A stretch of 64,000 nucleotides of DNA from Clostridiales bacterium UBA1770 (GTDB lineage: Bacteria > Bacillota > Clostridia > Oscillospirales > CAG-272): assembly GCA_002315325.1 (NCBI GenBank), contig DCGU01000020.1, positions 1 through 64,000 of the forward strand, given 5' to 3'. A program made the translations under genes and the position numbers. Positions within the stretch are counted from its first letter, which is position 1. Each line of letters begins with the position of its first letter. Of the stretch, positions 15,917 through 24,399 are shown one piece after another. The notes under the pieces were generated by a model that did not search any database, had not been told where the DNA came from, and worked only from the letters and a program-made list of their open reading frames with translations.

Positions 15917-17524
15917 ATGGATTTATCGCATTTCAGCCTTTTATATCCGGATGAAGAATCCCAGCGCGACCACTTTGAGGGGCGTTCCGTACCCGATATC
16001 GATATGTTCACGCTGCAGGAGTTGGGCCTTTTGGAACAGTTCACGTTGAAGAACAGCGAACTGGCCGAATATTTGACAATGGACCCTGCCGTGATGAAAT
16101 ACCGCCGGGAAACCTTTGGCGATATGCTGGAAACCGAATCCATTGCCGATACGCTCAATCGGTTGATGCCGGTGCTCGGCGATATTATGGAGTTGCGCCG
16201 CATGGAATCGGAAAACGGCGACACGACCAACTACCTGCTCTCCATCAGTGAAATTGAATTGTATATTTCCTGCATTGATATCCTGCACGCAGGCCTAACC
16301 GAAGCACGTCCCCACCTGCACAGCCGCGCATTCCTGACACTGTGCGACAGAATTAAGGAATTAGCGGAAAGCGACTATTATAAAGAACTGAACCGCAAGC
16401 TCAGCGAGCTCACGCAGCGTGTACGTGAAATCAGTTCGGTCACCATCGGCGTCAACCTGGATGCGCAACTGCGTCCGCGCGAAGCCGGCGTACTGTCCAT
16501 CAATGCAACCCCCTTTAAATCCGGCGACACCATCGACAAGATTCTGCACCTGAACTTTAAGAGTGACGAATATACCTGTATTGCCAACCTGGTTCCTTTC
16601 GGACGCAAGCAATCGGAAAACGAAAAGACGGCACTGACATTGGCTTTTAATTCCGCCATCAATGACGTCTACAAGCAGTCGCTGCGTTCCTGGAAACAGA
16701 TTGTGCAGTCCTACGTACTGGAAAACACCGATTTCCTGCTCAACATGGTACCCGAAATGGAACTGCTGGTGCGCGGCAGCGACTTTTTGCGCCGTTTGCG
16801 TGACAAAGGATGCCATTTGACGGAACCGGACGTTCGCCCCTTAAACGAGCGTGCCTTCAATGCAAAAGACTTGTACAACCCCTGCGTGGCACTGAAAATT
16901 ACGGGCGACATCGTGGGCAACGACGTCAATTTTGATGAGAATGCCGGCATTTACGTGCTGACAGGTCCCAACCGCGGCGGTAAATCGGTTATTACCTGCG
17001 CCATCGGTTTGTGCCAGGTCATGCTGCAGCTGGGTATGTTTGTACCGGCCGAGCACTTGACCATCAGCCCGGCAGACGCCATTTTCACACACTTCCCCAC
17101 CGGTGCCGACGATACCATCGACAAGGGGCGCCTGGGCGAAGAGTGCGCGCGTTTGTCCGAAATCTTCCAAAATATCACCCCTGCAAGCTTGGTGCTTTTG
17201 GATGAATCACTGTCCTCCACCGGTTCCTTCGAAGCTGCGTACATTGCATCCGAAGTACTGGCAGGACTGGCCCGCGTCGGCTGCCGCTGCCTGTTCTCCA
17301 CGCATCTGCACGAGCTGGCTGCCAAGATTGATGAACTCAATGCCCAATCGGTTGCGGCAGGCGGTGTTCGTATTGACACTTTGGTTGCCGGTATCGAGGA
17401 AGAAGGCAGACGTTCCTTTAAGATTCTGCGTGCCATACCGGACGGCAAGAGCTACGCCCGTGACATTGCGCAGCGCTATGGACTGACGTACGACAACATC
17501 ATTAAAATGATTGGAAAACAGTAA
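15917..17524 (+). CDS. MutS-like ATPase lacking the mismatch-recognition domain
   Basis: The 535-residue protein begins MDLSHFSLLYPDEE after GAGAGG. It has the C-terminal MutS domain V: Walker A TGPNRGGKSVITCAIG near residue 330, Walker B LVLLDESLSSTGSFEA near 410, and FSTHLHELAAKIDE. Canonical MutS has about 850 residues with an N-terminal mismatch-binding domain; that domain is absent, and the N-terminal half is a clamp/lever-like helical region. The Walker A has R where MutS1 has M (GPNMGGKS). Such shortened MutS-like proteins are common in Firmicutes and their role in repair or recombination is not established. Confidence 0.8.
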   Translation: MDLSHFSLLYPDEESQRDHFEGRSVPDIDMFTLQELGLLEQFTLKNSELAEYLTMDPAVMKYRRETFGDMLETESIADTLNRLMPVLGDIMELRRMESENGDTTNYLLSISEIELYISCIDILHAGLTEARPHLHSRAFLTLCDRIKELAESDYYKELNRKLSELTQRVREISSVTIGVNLDAQLRPREAGVLSINATPFKSGDTIDKILHLNFKSDEYTCIANLVPFGRKQSENEKTALTLAFNSAINDVYKQSLRSWKQIVQSYVLENTDFLLNMVPEMELLVRGSDFLRRLRDKGCHLTEPDVRPLNERAFNAKDLYNPCVALKITGDIVGNDVNFDENAGIYVLTGPNRGGKSVITCAIGLCQVMLQLGMFVPAEHLTISPADAIFTHFPTGADDTIDKGRLGEECARLSEIFQNITPASLVLLDESLSSTGSFEAAYIASEVLAGLARVGCRCLFSTHLHELAAKIDELNAQSVAAGGVRIDTLVAGIEEEGRRSFKILRAIPDGKSYARDIAQRYGLTYDNIIKMIGKQ

Positions 17525-17541
17525 ACGTTCCCGATTGACAT

Positions 17542-17577
17542 AAAGAAAGCCGCGGATTTTCATCCGCGGCTTTCTTT
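17542..17577. terminator. Bidirectional terminator between converging genes
   Basis: AAAGAAAGCCGCGGA and its complement TCCGCGGCTTTCTTT form a 15-pair stem with a TTTTCA loop. It serves the MutS-like gene on the plus strand and overlaps the stop codon of the dehydrogenase gene on the minus strand. Confidence 0.85.
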
Positions 17578-18586
17578 ATGCCATGGTTTCCAGCATTTTC
17601 TCGGTCACGCCGTATTTTAACGGTTTTCCGGCGATAAAAGATTCAAATTCATCATAAATATACTCACCCATACGATGCACTTCATACCCGATGGACCCGG
17701 CCATATGCGGCGTCAAAATGACGTTTTTCAGGGTATAGAGTTCGCTGCCTGCAGCAGGCGGTTCCGGCCAGGTAACGTCCAAAACGGCGGCACGGGTCGG
17801 TTTTTCCTTCATGGCGGCAATCAGGTCGGCTTCCACAACCTGCGCACCGCGGCCGGTGTTGATAAAGACGGCACGCTCTCCCATTTGAGAGAAGCACTTT
17901 TTATCAATCATGCCGACGGTTTGGGGATTATTGGCCAAGTGGTTGGAAATGACGTTACAGCGGCGGAAGAGCTCCGGCAGCTGTTCGACTTTTTCCACAC
18001 CGAGTTCCGCTGCTTTTTCATCCGAGAGGAACGGGTCGAATACCAGAACCTTCACGCGGAAATTTTTGAGCAGTTGGATGACCATTTTACCGATCATGCC
18101 GGCGCCGATGATACCGACTTCGTTATCAAACGTGCCGGGATAGGGCTTGCCGAAATCGTGCTCAACCCAGGTGTCGCCCGTAACGTGCATGGTTTGGAAG
18201 AAGCCCTTATTGGCCAAAATGATTTCGGAAATTGTCGTTTCGGCCACGGGAACGGCGTTTGCCCCCCAGGCAGAGATAATCTGCACGCCGTTATGCATAA
18301 ACGGACGGGCAAAATACTGCACGGTACCGGCGGCGTAAAAGATTGCCTTTAAGTTGGGCAGCCATTCCCGCACCTGCTCCTCAGATAATTCCGCCATACC
18401 CCAGGTGGAAAAAATATAATTGACGTTCTTCAAAGCGCTGCGGTCTGTATCGGGCGCCAGTACGTATTCCTTGGGATAATACGTGGGCAGCATATCCAAT
18501 TCATTGGCCAATTTTGCCTGAATTTCGTCGCTGTAGGCGTAATCAATTCCCTCTTTACTGCCGAAATAAGCACCGATTTCTTTCAT
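17576..18586 (-). CDS. D-isomer-specific 2-hydroxyacid dehydrogenase
   Basis: The 336-residue protein has the NAD-binding motif VGIIGAGMIGKMVIQLL near residue 160, FINTGRGAQVVEADLIAAM near residue 245, VLDVTWPEPP, and the catalytic histidine in ILTPHMAGSIG. The N-terminal substrate-binding half differs from glycerate and lactate dehydrogenases, so the substrate is open. It reduces or oxidises a 2-keto/2-hydroxy acid in the cytoplasm. The start codon overlaps the nrdR stop (ATGA), so translation is coupled to nrdR, although no functional link is known. Confidence 0.85.
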   Translation of the reverse strand: MKEIGAYFGSKEGIDYAYSDEIQAKLANELDMLPTYYPKEYVLAPDTDRSALKNVNYIFSTWGMAELSEEQVREWLPNLKAIFYAAGTVQYFARPFMHNGVQIISAWGANAVPVAETTISEIILANKGFFQTMHVTGDTWVEHDFGKPYPGTFDNEVGIIGAGMIGKMVIQLLKNFRVKVLVFDPFLSDEKAAELGVEKVEQLPELFRRCNVISNHLANNPQTVGMIDKKCFSQMGERAVFINTGRGAQVVEADLIAAMKEKPTRAAVLDVTWPEPPAAGSELYTLKNVILTPHMAGSIGYEVHRMGEYIYDEFESFIAGKPLKYGVTEKMLETMA

Positions 18587-19080
18587 AATTTATCTCCTGT
18601 TGTTGCCTTTTTGGATTTTTTCGTTTTGGCCGACGTTGGCTTTTTCTGCAGCGTATGCAAAGCGGACAGGAAAGTTTCCACGTCTTTAAATTCACGATAA
18701 ACCGACGCAAACCGAACGTAGGAAACCTCATCCCGCTCACGCAGTTTTTCCATCACCATCTCACCGAGTTCGCCGCTGGTGATTTCGGTACGCATACTGT
18801 TTTGGATTTCGTTTTCAATTTCGGTCACCAGCTCCTCGGCATCGACGGGCCGCTTTTGCGTTGCCTTTAAGACACCGGATAACAATTTCTGGCGGTCGAA
18901 AATCTCCTTCGTGCCGTTCTTTTTGACAACGATGGGCTGCACGGTTTCAACGATTTCATAGGTATTGAAGCGCCGCTGGCAAGCGATGCATTCACGGCGG
19001 CGGCGAATACTGTTGCCGCCTTCCACGGGACGGGAATCAATAACGCGGCTTTCGGGTGTGCCGCAAAACGGACATTTCAT
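18583..19080 (-). CDS. nrdR: Transcriptional repressor NrdR
   Basis: The 165-residue protein begins MKCPFCGTPESRVIDSRP with zinc ligands Cys3, Cys6, Cys31 and Cys34 (RRRECIACQRRF), followed by an ATP-cone domain (VVKKNGTKEIFDRQKLLSGV). NrdR represses ribonucleotide reductase genes in response to dATP/ATP. The C-terminus has an extra lysine-rich tail (KPTSAKTKKSKK) of ~20 residues beyond the usual 150. No ribonucleotide reductase gene is in the window. Confidence 0.95.
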   Translation of the reverse strand: MKCPFCGTPESRVIDSRPVEGGNSIRRRRECIACQRRFNTYEIVETVQPIVVKKNGTKEIFDRQKLLSGVLKATQKRPVDAEELVTEIENEIQNSMRTEITSGELGEMVMEKLRERDEVSYVRFASVYREFKDVETFLSALHTLQKKPTSAKTKKSKKATTGDKL

Positions 19081-19124
19081 ATCGATTTCCTCTCCTTATT
19101 TATCGTGCTGTTTTCAAATCAAAA

Positions 19125-19979
19125 TCAGTTTTTGCCGTAGCGTTCGGCTGCCGTCAGCGTATTGCGCATCAGCATCGTAATGGTCATGGGCCCTACACCG
19201 CCGGGAACGGGCGTGATAAAGGAGACCTTGGGTTCCACCGAGGCAAAATCCACGTCACCGCACAATTTACCCTCGGCGTTGCGGTTCATACCGACGTCAA
19301 TGACAACGGCGCCTTCCTTCACCATATCCCCGGTGATCATGCCGGCACGGCCGACCGCCACAACGAGGACGTCTGCCGTACGCGTCACGGCACCGAGATC
19401 CGGCGTTTTGCTGTGTGCAATCGTTACGGTACCGTTGGCCTGCAGCAGCAGCATTGCCTGGGGTTTGCCGACAATATTGGACCGTCCCACCACCACACAA
19501 TTCTTGCCGGAAACGGATACGCCGCTGCGTTTCAGCAGTTCCATCACACCGGCGGGCGTGCAGGGCAAAAACGTGTAATCACCGATCATAATATGGCCGA
19601 CGTTGGTCGGATGGAACGCATCGACGTCCTTTTTGGGGTCAATATGCAGCAAAATCGCATTACTGTCCAAATGCGCCGGCAGGGGCAGCTGCACCAAGAT
19701 ACCGTGGATTTTAGGGTTGGCATTCAGTTCATCCACCAAACCTTCCAGCTGTTTTTGCGAGGTTTCGGCGGGGAGTTCGTAGGTTTCCGAATAGAAACCG
19801 ATTTCTTCGCACGCCTTTTTCTTATTGCGAACGTAGACCTGTGAGGCGGGGTCCTCACCGACGATAATGACGGCAAGACCGGGGGTGATTCCCTTCTCTG
19901 CCTGAAGTTTGCGGCATTCTTCCGCCATTTCCGCGCGCATATCGGCGGAAATCTGTTTTCCGTTGATTAATTGTGCCAT
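19125..19979 (-). CDS. folD: Bifunctional methylenetetrahydrofolate dehydrogenase/cyclohydrolase
   Basis: The 284-residue protein shows FolD signatures: LAVIIVGEDPASQVYVRNKK, GILVQLPLP, PCTPAGVMELL, VVVGRSNIVGKPQAMLLL and FITPVPGGVGPMT. It interconverts 5,10-methylene-THF and 10-formyl-THF with NADP. The family lysine lies in YVRNKKKACEEIG. The ribosome binding site AAGGAG precedes ATG 19979. It lies between nrdR and lgt on the same strand. Confidence 0.95.
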   Translation of the reverse strand: MAQLINGKQISADMRAEMAEECRKLQAEKGITPGLAVIIVGEDPASQVYVRNKKKACEEIGFYSETYELPAETSQKQLEGLVDELNANPKIHGILVQLPLPAHLDSNAILLHIDPKKDVDAFHPTNVGHIMIGDYTFLPCTPAGVMELLKRSGVSVSGKNCVVVGRSNIVGKPQAMLLLQANGTVTIAHSKTPDLGAVTRTADVLVVAVGRAGMITGDMVKEGAVVIDVGMNRNAEGKLCGDVDFASVEPKVSFITPVPGGVGPMTITMLMRNTLTAAERYGKN

Positions 19980-20013
19980 CGTCGTACTCCTTACGATATG
20001 ATATCAAATTCCG

Positions 20014-21501
20014 TTATTTTTTATCCGTTTCGGACGCATCGTCGTCATCAAACATAAAGCGCTGAATGGCAGACGTTAATTCCTCTGCCGTGGCACCGTC
20101 ACCCTCCGAAGCATCGTCATATTCGTCCGTTTCAGCGGTATCGGCAGCCTTTTGTCTAATGGTTGCTGCAGGTCTGCGCGTGATAACGGCAGCGGCATCA
20201 ATTTCAGGGATTTCTTCCGCCTCATCCGCTTCGGTCTTTTCGGGTTCAACAGTTTCAACAGGTTCAACGGTCTCAATGGTTTCAATCGGCGCCGTCGTAT
20301 CCGCGGTTTCTGTCGATTCAACCGTTTCCGCCGTTTCAAGAACGTCTGACGGTGCCTGTTCGGCAACGTCGGAAACGGTTTCTGCCGTTTCGTCGGGGGC
20401 CGCATTGACGGTTTCAACGGTTTCGTTTGTCAGCAGTTCTTCCGCGTCAGTTGCGGGGAGCGCCGCTTCGGCTGCATCAGCTGCGCCGACTTCATTTGTC
20501 GTTTCAACGCTTTCTGCTTCATTGACGGTTGCTGCTTCTGCAGCGGCCACGTCTGCAGATGCTTGTTCGGTGTCGGCGACGCGTGACATTACGTCATCTT
20601 CCCGGGAGGTTATTGCCTGTTCAGCCGCTGCACGCGTATCATCAACCGGTTCCGTCGGCTCATTCTTTTTCTTTCCGCTCTTGATAAAGCCGGCAATCAG
20701 TACGATCAAAGCACCGAAGAAGCATAGGAAACCGACCCACTGGGAAATGCGGATATTGGTATTGCCGAGATACAAACTGTCCGTACGGAGTTGTTCAATC
20801 CAAAAACGGCCGAACCCGTACCAGGCAAGATAACTGAAGAAAATCTGGCCGCGGAATTTACGACGTTTATACGTGGCGTTAATCCAAATAAAGCCGAGCA
20901 AATTCCACAGGGACTCGTACAGGAACGTGGGGTGCACGTACGCCATAATACTGCCCGTGAAATCGTTGGGGGAAAGCCCCATACGGAAATAATACAGAAA
21001 ACTGTCTTCACTCACCAAGCCGCCGTAGGCTTCGCCGTTGAAGAAATTGCCCCAACGTCCCATAGCCTGCGCAACCATACAGCCGGGCGCGGCAAAATCG
21101 AACGCGGCAAGCGGATTTTTCTTTTTGACCAAACAGCAAATGATAAGTCCTATCGCACCGCCGATAATGCCGCCGTAGATGGCCAGGCCGCCGTTCCATA
21201 TGGCGATGACGTCGTAAAACGATTGGTATTTTCCCTGCCCCAGCGTGTTGAGCACGTAATAAATGCGTGCGCCCAGGACACCGGGCACAATGACGCACAG
21301 TGCCAAGTCAACCACGTCGTCCAGGGTAAAGCCGTCCATTTTACACCGATACAGTGCATAAAAGACGGCAAACAACATGCCGAGCGTGATGACGATCCCG
21401 TACCAGCGTACGTCACGGCCGAAGAGGCTGAACGCCACCTTATTGACGGTAAATTCCCCGATTCCAAGCCCCGGGAAAGACATCGTTACAAGAGTATCCA
21501 T
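20014..21501 (-). CDS. lgt: Prolipoprotein diacylglyceryl transferase with a long Ala/Thr/Glu/Val-rich tail
   Basis: Residues 1-275 are a complete Lgt: RWYGIVITLGML, GARIYYVL, GGLAIYGGIIGG, AQAMGRWGNFFNGEAYGG (the Lgt signature), HPTFLYES and YGFGRFWIEQLR, with about seven membrane helices. Lgt adds diacylglyceryl to the lipobox cysteine of prelipoproteins. Residues 276-495 form an extra ~220-residue acidic, low-complexity extension rich in Ala, Thr, Glu and Val after a KSGKKKNEPTEP junction. The tail probably faces the cytoplasm or is disordered; its role is unknown. A lipoprotein substrate is encoded at 49.5 kb. Confidence 0.95.
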   Translation of the reverse strand: MDTLVTMSFPGLGIGEFTVNKVAFSLFGRDVRWYGIVITLGMLFAVFYALYRCKMDGFTLDDVVDLALCVIVPGVLGARIYYVLNTLGQGKYQSFYDVIAIWNGGLAIYGGIIGGAIGLIICCLVKKKNPLAAFDFAAPGCMVAQAMGRWGNFFNGEAYGGLVSEDSFLYYFRMGLSPNDFTGSIMAYVHPTFLYESLWNLLGFIWINATYKRRKFRGQIFFSYLAWYGFGRFWIEQLRTDSLYLGNTNIRISQWVGFLCFFGALIVLIAGFIKSGKKKNEPTEPVDDTRAAAEQAITSREDDVMSRVADTEQASADVAAAEAATVNEAESVETTNEVGAADAAEAALPATDAEELLTNETVETVNAAPDETAETVSDVAEQAPSDVLETAETVESTETADTTAPIETIETVEPVETVEPEKTEADEAEEIPEIDAAAVITRRPAATIRQKAADTAETDEYDDASEGDGATAEELTSAIQRFMFDDDDASETDKK

Positions 21502-21527
21502 ATTTAATCCTTTCCGAAAACGTACCG

Positions 21528-22928
21528 TTACAACGTCACGCCGTTTTTGAAGACGGCGATATCACGGTATCCGTTCTTTTCATTACAGGCAGACTGACCG
21601 CCTGCCACACGTAAAATCAGCTGCCAAAGGTCGTCTGTTCCTTCTGCAGACACCCCGTCTGCAGCATTGAAATCAATCCACCCCGGTTTCATTTCATACA
21701 GTGCCGCATTGGTCGCGATTTTGACCGTGGGCACACAGGTACCGAAGGGCGTACCGCGCCCCGTGGAGAACAAAATGATTTGACATCCGGCAGCCGCCAA
21801 AGCCGTTGAGGATACCATATCGTTGCCGGGGGCGCAAAGGAGCGAAAGTCCCGCTTTGGTGACACGTTCCCCGTATTCCAGTACGGCATCGACGGGTGCA
21901 CTGCCGCTTTTTTGGGTACAACCGAGTGATTTTTCCTCCAGCGTTGTAATACCGCCAGCGTGATTGCCCGGCGATGGGTTTTCATAAACGGGCTGCCCCG
22001 CCGCCGAGAAATAATTTTTGAAGTCGTTAATCATTTGACAAAGGCTGTCGAAAACCTGCCGCGTACGGCATCGATTCATCAACAGATGCTCGGCACCGAA
22101 CATCTCGGGTACCTCGGTCAACACGGCGGCGCCGCCCTGCGCAATCACTCTGTCCGTGATGCGGCCGATAAGCGGGTTGGCCGTAATACCGGAAAAGCCG
22201 TCCGAACCGCCGCATTTCAGCCCAATCCGCAGGGCGGCGGTTGATACCGGCTCTCGTTTATCCTTTGCCAGCAGCGCTGCCAATTCAGCCAATATTGCCA
22301 TGGCGGCAGCCTTTTCATCCGGCACGTCCTGTGCCGACAAAAAGCGGATGCGCGCCGGGTCATACTCCCCGAGTGCAGCGACCTGGGCGCTCATCACGTT
22401 ATTTTCGCAGCCGAGTCCCAACAACAGCACACCGCCGGCATTGGGATTGTGCGCAAGCGAAGCGATGAGTCTGCGTGTGTGCGTCAAATCATCCCCCAAT
22501 TGCGAGCAGCCGTAAGGATGCGGAAACGCATAGGTTTCCGCCCACAACGCCCCGCGCGCCGCCTCGGCCAGTTTTGCGGCCAAGCCGTTGATGCAGCCAA
22601 CCGTCGGGATAATCCAAATTTCATTACGGATTCCCACCTGCCCGTCGGCACGAACGTAGCCGGGAAAAGTATCTGCAGGCAACCGCGGCAAATCCGAAAA
22701 AGAAGGAGAATATTCATATTTTTGCGTGCCGGACAGTGCTGTTTTTAAATTTTCCGTATGAACGGCCTGCCCTGCGGCAATCGGTTGCGAAGCGACGCCG
22801 ATGGGATTCCCGTACTTGATAACGGGACAACCGATATCCATATCGCAAAGGGCGATTTTATGTCCTGCGTGCGGGCCGTCGGTTTGTACAGCCACGTTAT
22901 CACAGGGATGAATTTGAACCGTCTTCAT
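21528..22928 (-). CDS. uxaA: Altronate dehydratase
   Basis: The 466-residue protein has an N-terminal SAF domain (about 1-90, with DNVAVQTDGPHAGHKIAL) and the large UxaA/GarD domain: VGIRNEIWIIPTVGCIN, HPYGCSQLGDDLTHTRR, GLGCENN, GLKCGGSDGFSGITANPLIG and STGRGTPFGTCVPTVKIATN. It dehydrates D-altronate to 2-keto-3-deoxygluconate. The start overlaps the uxaB stop by four bases (ATGA), so the two are translationally coupled. Lengths of ~490 are usual; this is close to full. Confidence 0.93.
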   Translation of the reverse strand: MKTVQIHPCDNVAVQTDGPHAGHKIALCDMDIGCPVIKYGNPIGVASQPIAAGQAVHTENLKTALSGTQKYEYSPSFSDLPRLPADTFPGYVRADGQVGIRNEIWIIPTVGCINGLAAKLAEAARGALWAETYAFPHPYGCSQLGDDLTHTRRLIASLAHNPNAGGVLLLGLGCENNVMSAQVAALGEYDPARIRFLSAQDVPDEKAAAMAILAELAALLAKDKREPVSTAALRIGLKCGGSDGFSGITANPLIGRITDRVIAQGGAAVLTEVPEMFGAEHLLMNRCRTRQVFDSLCQMINDFKNYFSAAGQPVYENPSPGNHAGGITTLEEKSLGCTQKSGSAPVDAVLEYGERVTKAGLSLLCAPGNDMVSSTALAAAGCQIILFSTGRGTPFGTCVPTVKIATNAALYEMKPGWIDFNAADGVSAEGTDDLWQLILRVAGGQSACNEKNGYRDIAVFKNGVTL

Positions 22929-24283
22929 CCGCGTTCGCCTCCGTTCATTTGTGCCATACTGCTGCGCACGCCGTACGTTTCCATGGCATACAAAAAGGCT
23001 TCAACGTCTTTTTTCATGAACGAGAGATCGCGCCCCCACAAATCCGCATCTGCAAGCAAATCGGCAAGCGGCAGATTTTTCATTTTCTCTACGGCCGCCG
23101 GCGTGTCGTCACTGAACCCGCCCCGATACAATTGAATCAACGCAGCCAGTGAAAAGGTCAAGTGCGGCGGCAAAGTACCGCAGGCGGCGTATGCATCCGC
23201 AAGCGTCGGTAAAATACGCGCCCGCCATTTGGAGATACTGTTCATACAAATAGCCGACAGGCGATGGGCAATATAGGGGTTATCGAAACGGCAAATAACG
23301 TCCTGTGCGAATGCCTGCAATTCGGCACGCGGCAGCGTCATTGTCGGAATAATTTCATCTTCAAGCGTGTGCATAAGCCAGGGACGAATCACGTCATCGT
23401 GCATGGCTTGGTACACGGTTTCATAACCGCACAGCAGTGCGGCCGGAACGAATGCGGTATGCGCACCGTTTAAAATGCGCACTTTGCGCGTTTTGTACGG
23501 GGTTACGTCGGGCACGAACTTCACGTTTAATCCTGCTTCGGCAAACGGCAATGCACGTGCCAGTGTCTCGTCCCCTTCAATCACCCACAAATGGAACCAT
23601 TCGCAGGTATCCAAACAGTTGTCAACGTACCCGAGCTTTTGCCACTCGGCTTCGGCACTGTCTTTCGGGAACCCGGTAACGATACGGTCAACCAGGGTAT
23701 TGTGAAATACGTTTTGCGTTTCAATCCAATGCACACATGCGGGGGAAAACGCAAAATCCGCGGCATATTGCAAAATACAGCTGCGCAATGCGGCGGCGTT
23801 ATTGTCGATTAATTCGCACGGGAGAAAGTCGAATCCCGGCATTCCGGCTTCAAAACGCGCCTGCAGCAAGCGCGCCATACGGGACGGAAACGTTTCCTGC
23901 CCCTTGACGTATTCAATACCGGCCTCCGTCGTATTGGAAACGATAAAACGCAGCGCGGGATTGTGCACAACGGTCTCCATCCAATTATCCTGCACGTAAG
24001 GATTCACGGTTCGGACGATGCTTTCCACAACCACCGTTTCTTCACGAGCCTGTCCTGCATCGTTGCCGTGCATACACAGCGTGAACAGACCGTCCTGTTC
24101 CTGCAGTTCGGCACAGTGCCCGCCGGCACGCGGTTGAACGACAACAACACCGAAGTCACCGCCCTGCTCTTTATTCAGTTTATCAAACATCCAATCCACA
24201 AACCCGCGCAGAAAAACGCCCTCCCCGATTTGGAGGATACGTTCCGTCAGTTTTGCGGGAATCGTGCGGTGCAGAGCAACCAT
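22925..24283 (-). CDS. uxaB: Tagaturonate reductase
   Basis: The protein (452 residues from MVALHRTIPAKLTERILQIG) belongs to the mannitol-dehydrogenase-like family. ILQIGEGVFLRGFVDWM contains the dinucleotide-binding region, followed by FIVSNTTEAGIEY, DRIVTGFP, and TRKVRILNGAHTAFVPAALL with the catalytic Lys of this family. It reduces tagaturonate to altronate, the step before UxaA. The start at 24283 follows AAAGGAG; the frame extends to 24331 through the terminator of the upstream gene and is rejected. Fructuronate reductase is an alternative, but the pairing with uxaA favours UxaB. Confidence 0.92.
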   Translation of the reverse strand: MVALHRTIPAKLTERILQIGEGVFLRGFVDWMFDKLNKEQGGDFGVVVVQPRAGGHCAELQEQDGLFTLCMHGNDAGQAREETVVVESIVRTVNPYVQDNWMETVVHNPALRFIVSNTTEAGIEYVKGQETFPSRMARLLQARFEAGMPGFDFLPCELIDNNAAALRSCILQYAADFAFSPACVHWIETQNVFHNTLVDRIVTGFPKDSAEAEWQKLGYVDNCLDTCEWFHLWVIEGDETLARALPFAEAGLNVKFVPDVTPYKTRKVRILNGAHTAFVPAALLCGYETVYQAMHDDVIRPWLMHTLEDEIIPTMTLPRAELQAFAQDVICRFDNPYIAHRLSAICMNSISKWRARILPTLADAYAACGTLPPHLTFSLAALIQLYRGGFSDDTPAAVEKMKNLPLADLLADADLWGRDLSFMKKDVEAFLYAMETYGVRSSMAQMNGGERG

Positions 24284-24337
24284 AGACTTCTCCTTTTCAA
24301 TTTGTGCCGACCTATCGGCAGCGTCATTCATAAAACA

Positions 24338-24368
24338 AGGGGCACCTGCTATTGAAACAAGTGCCCCT
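24338..24368 (-). terminator. Terminator after the ispH-rpsA gene
   Basis: AGGGGCAC (24338-24345) pairs with GTGCCCCT (24361-24368). On the minus strand it is followed by TGTTTTATG. It separates the IspH-S1 gene from uxaB. Confidence 0.7.
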
Positions 24369-24399
24369 ATTCGTGCCGTTCGGCACCGATTATTGCATT

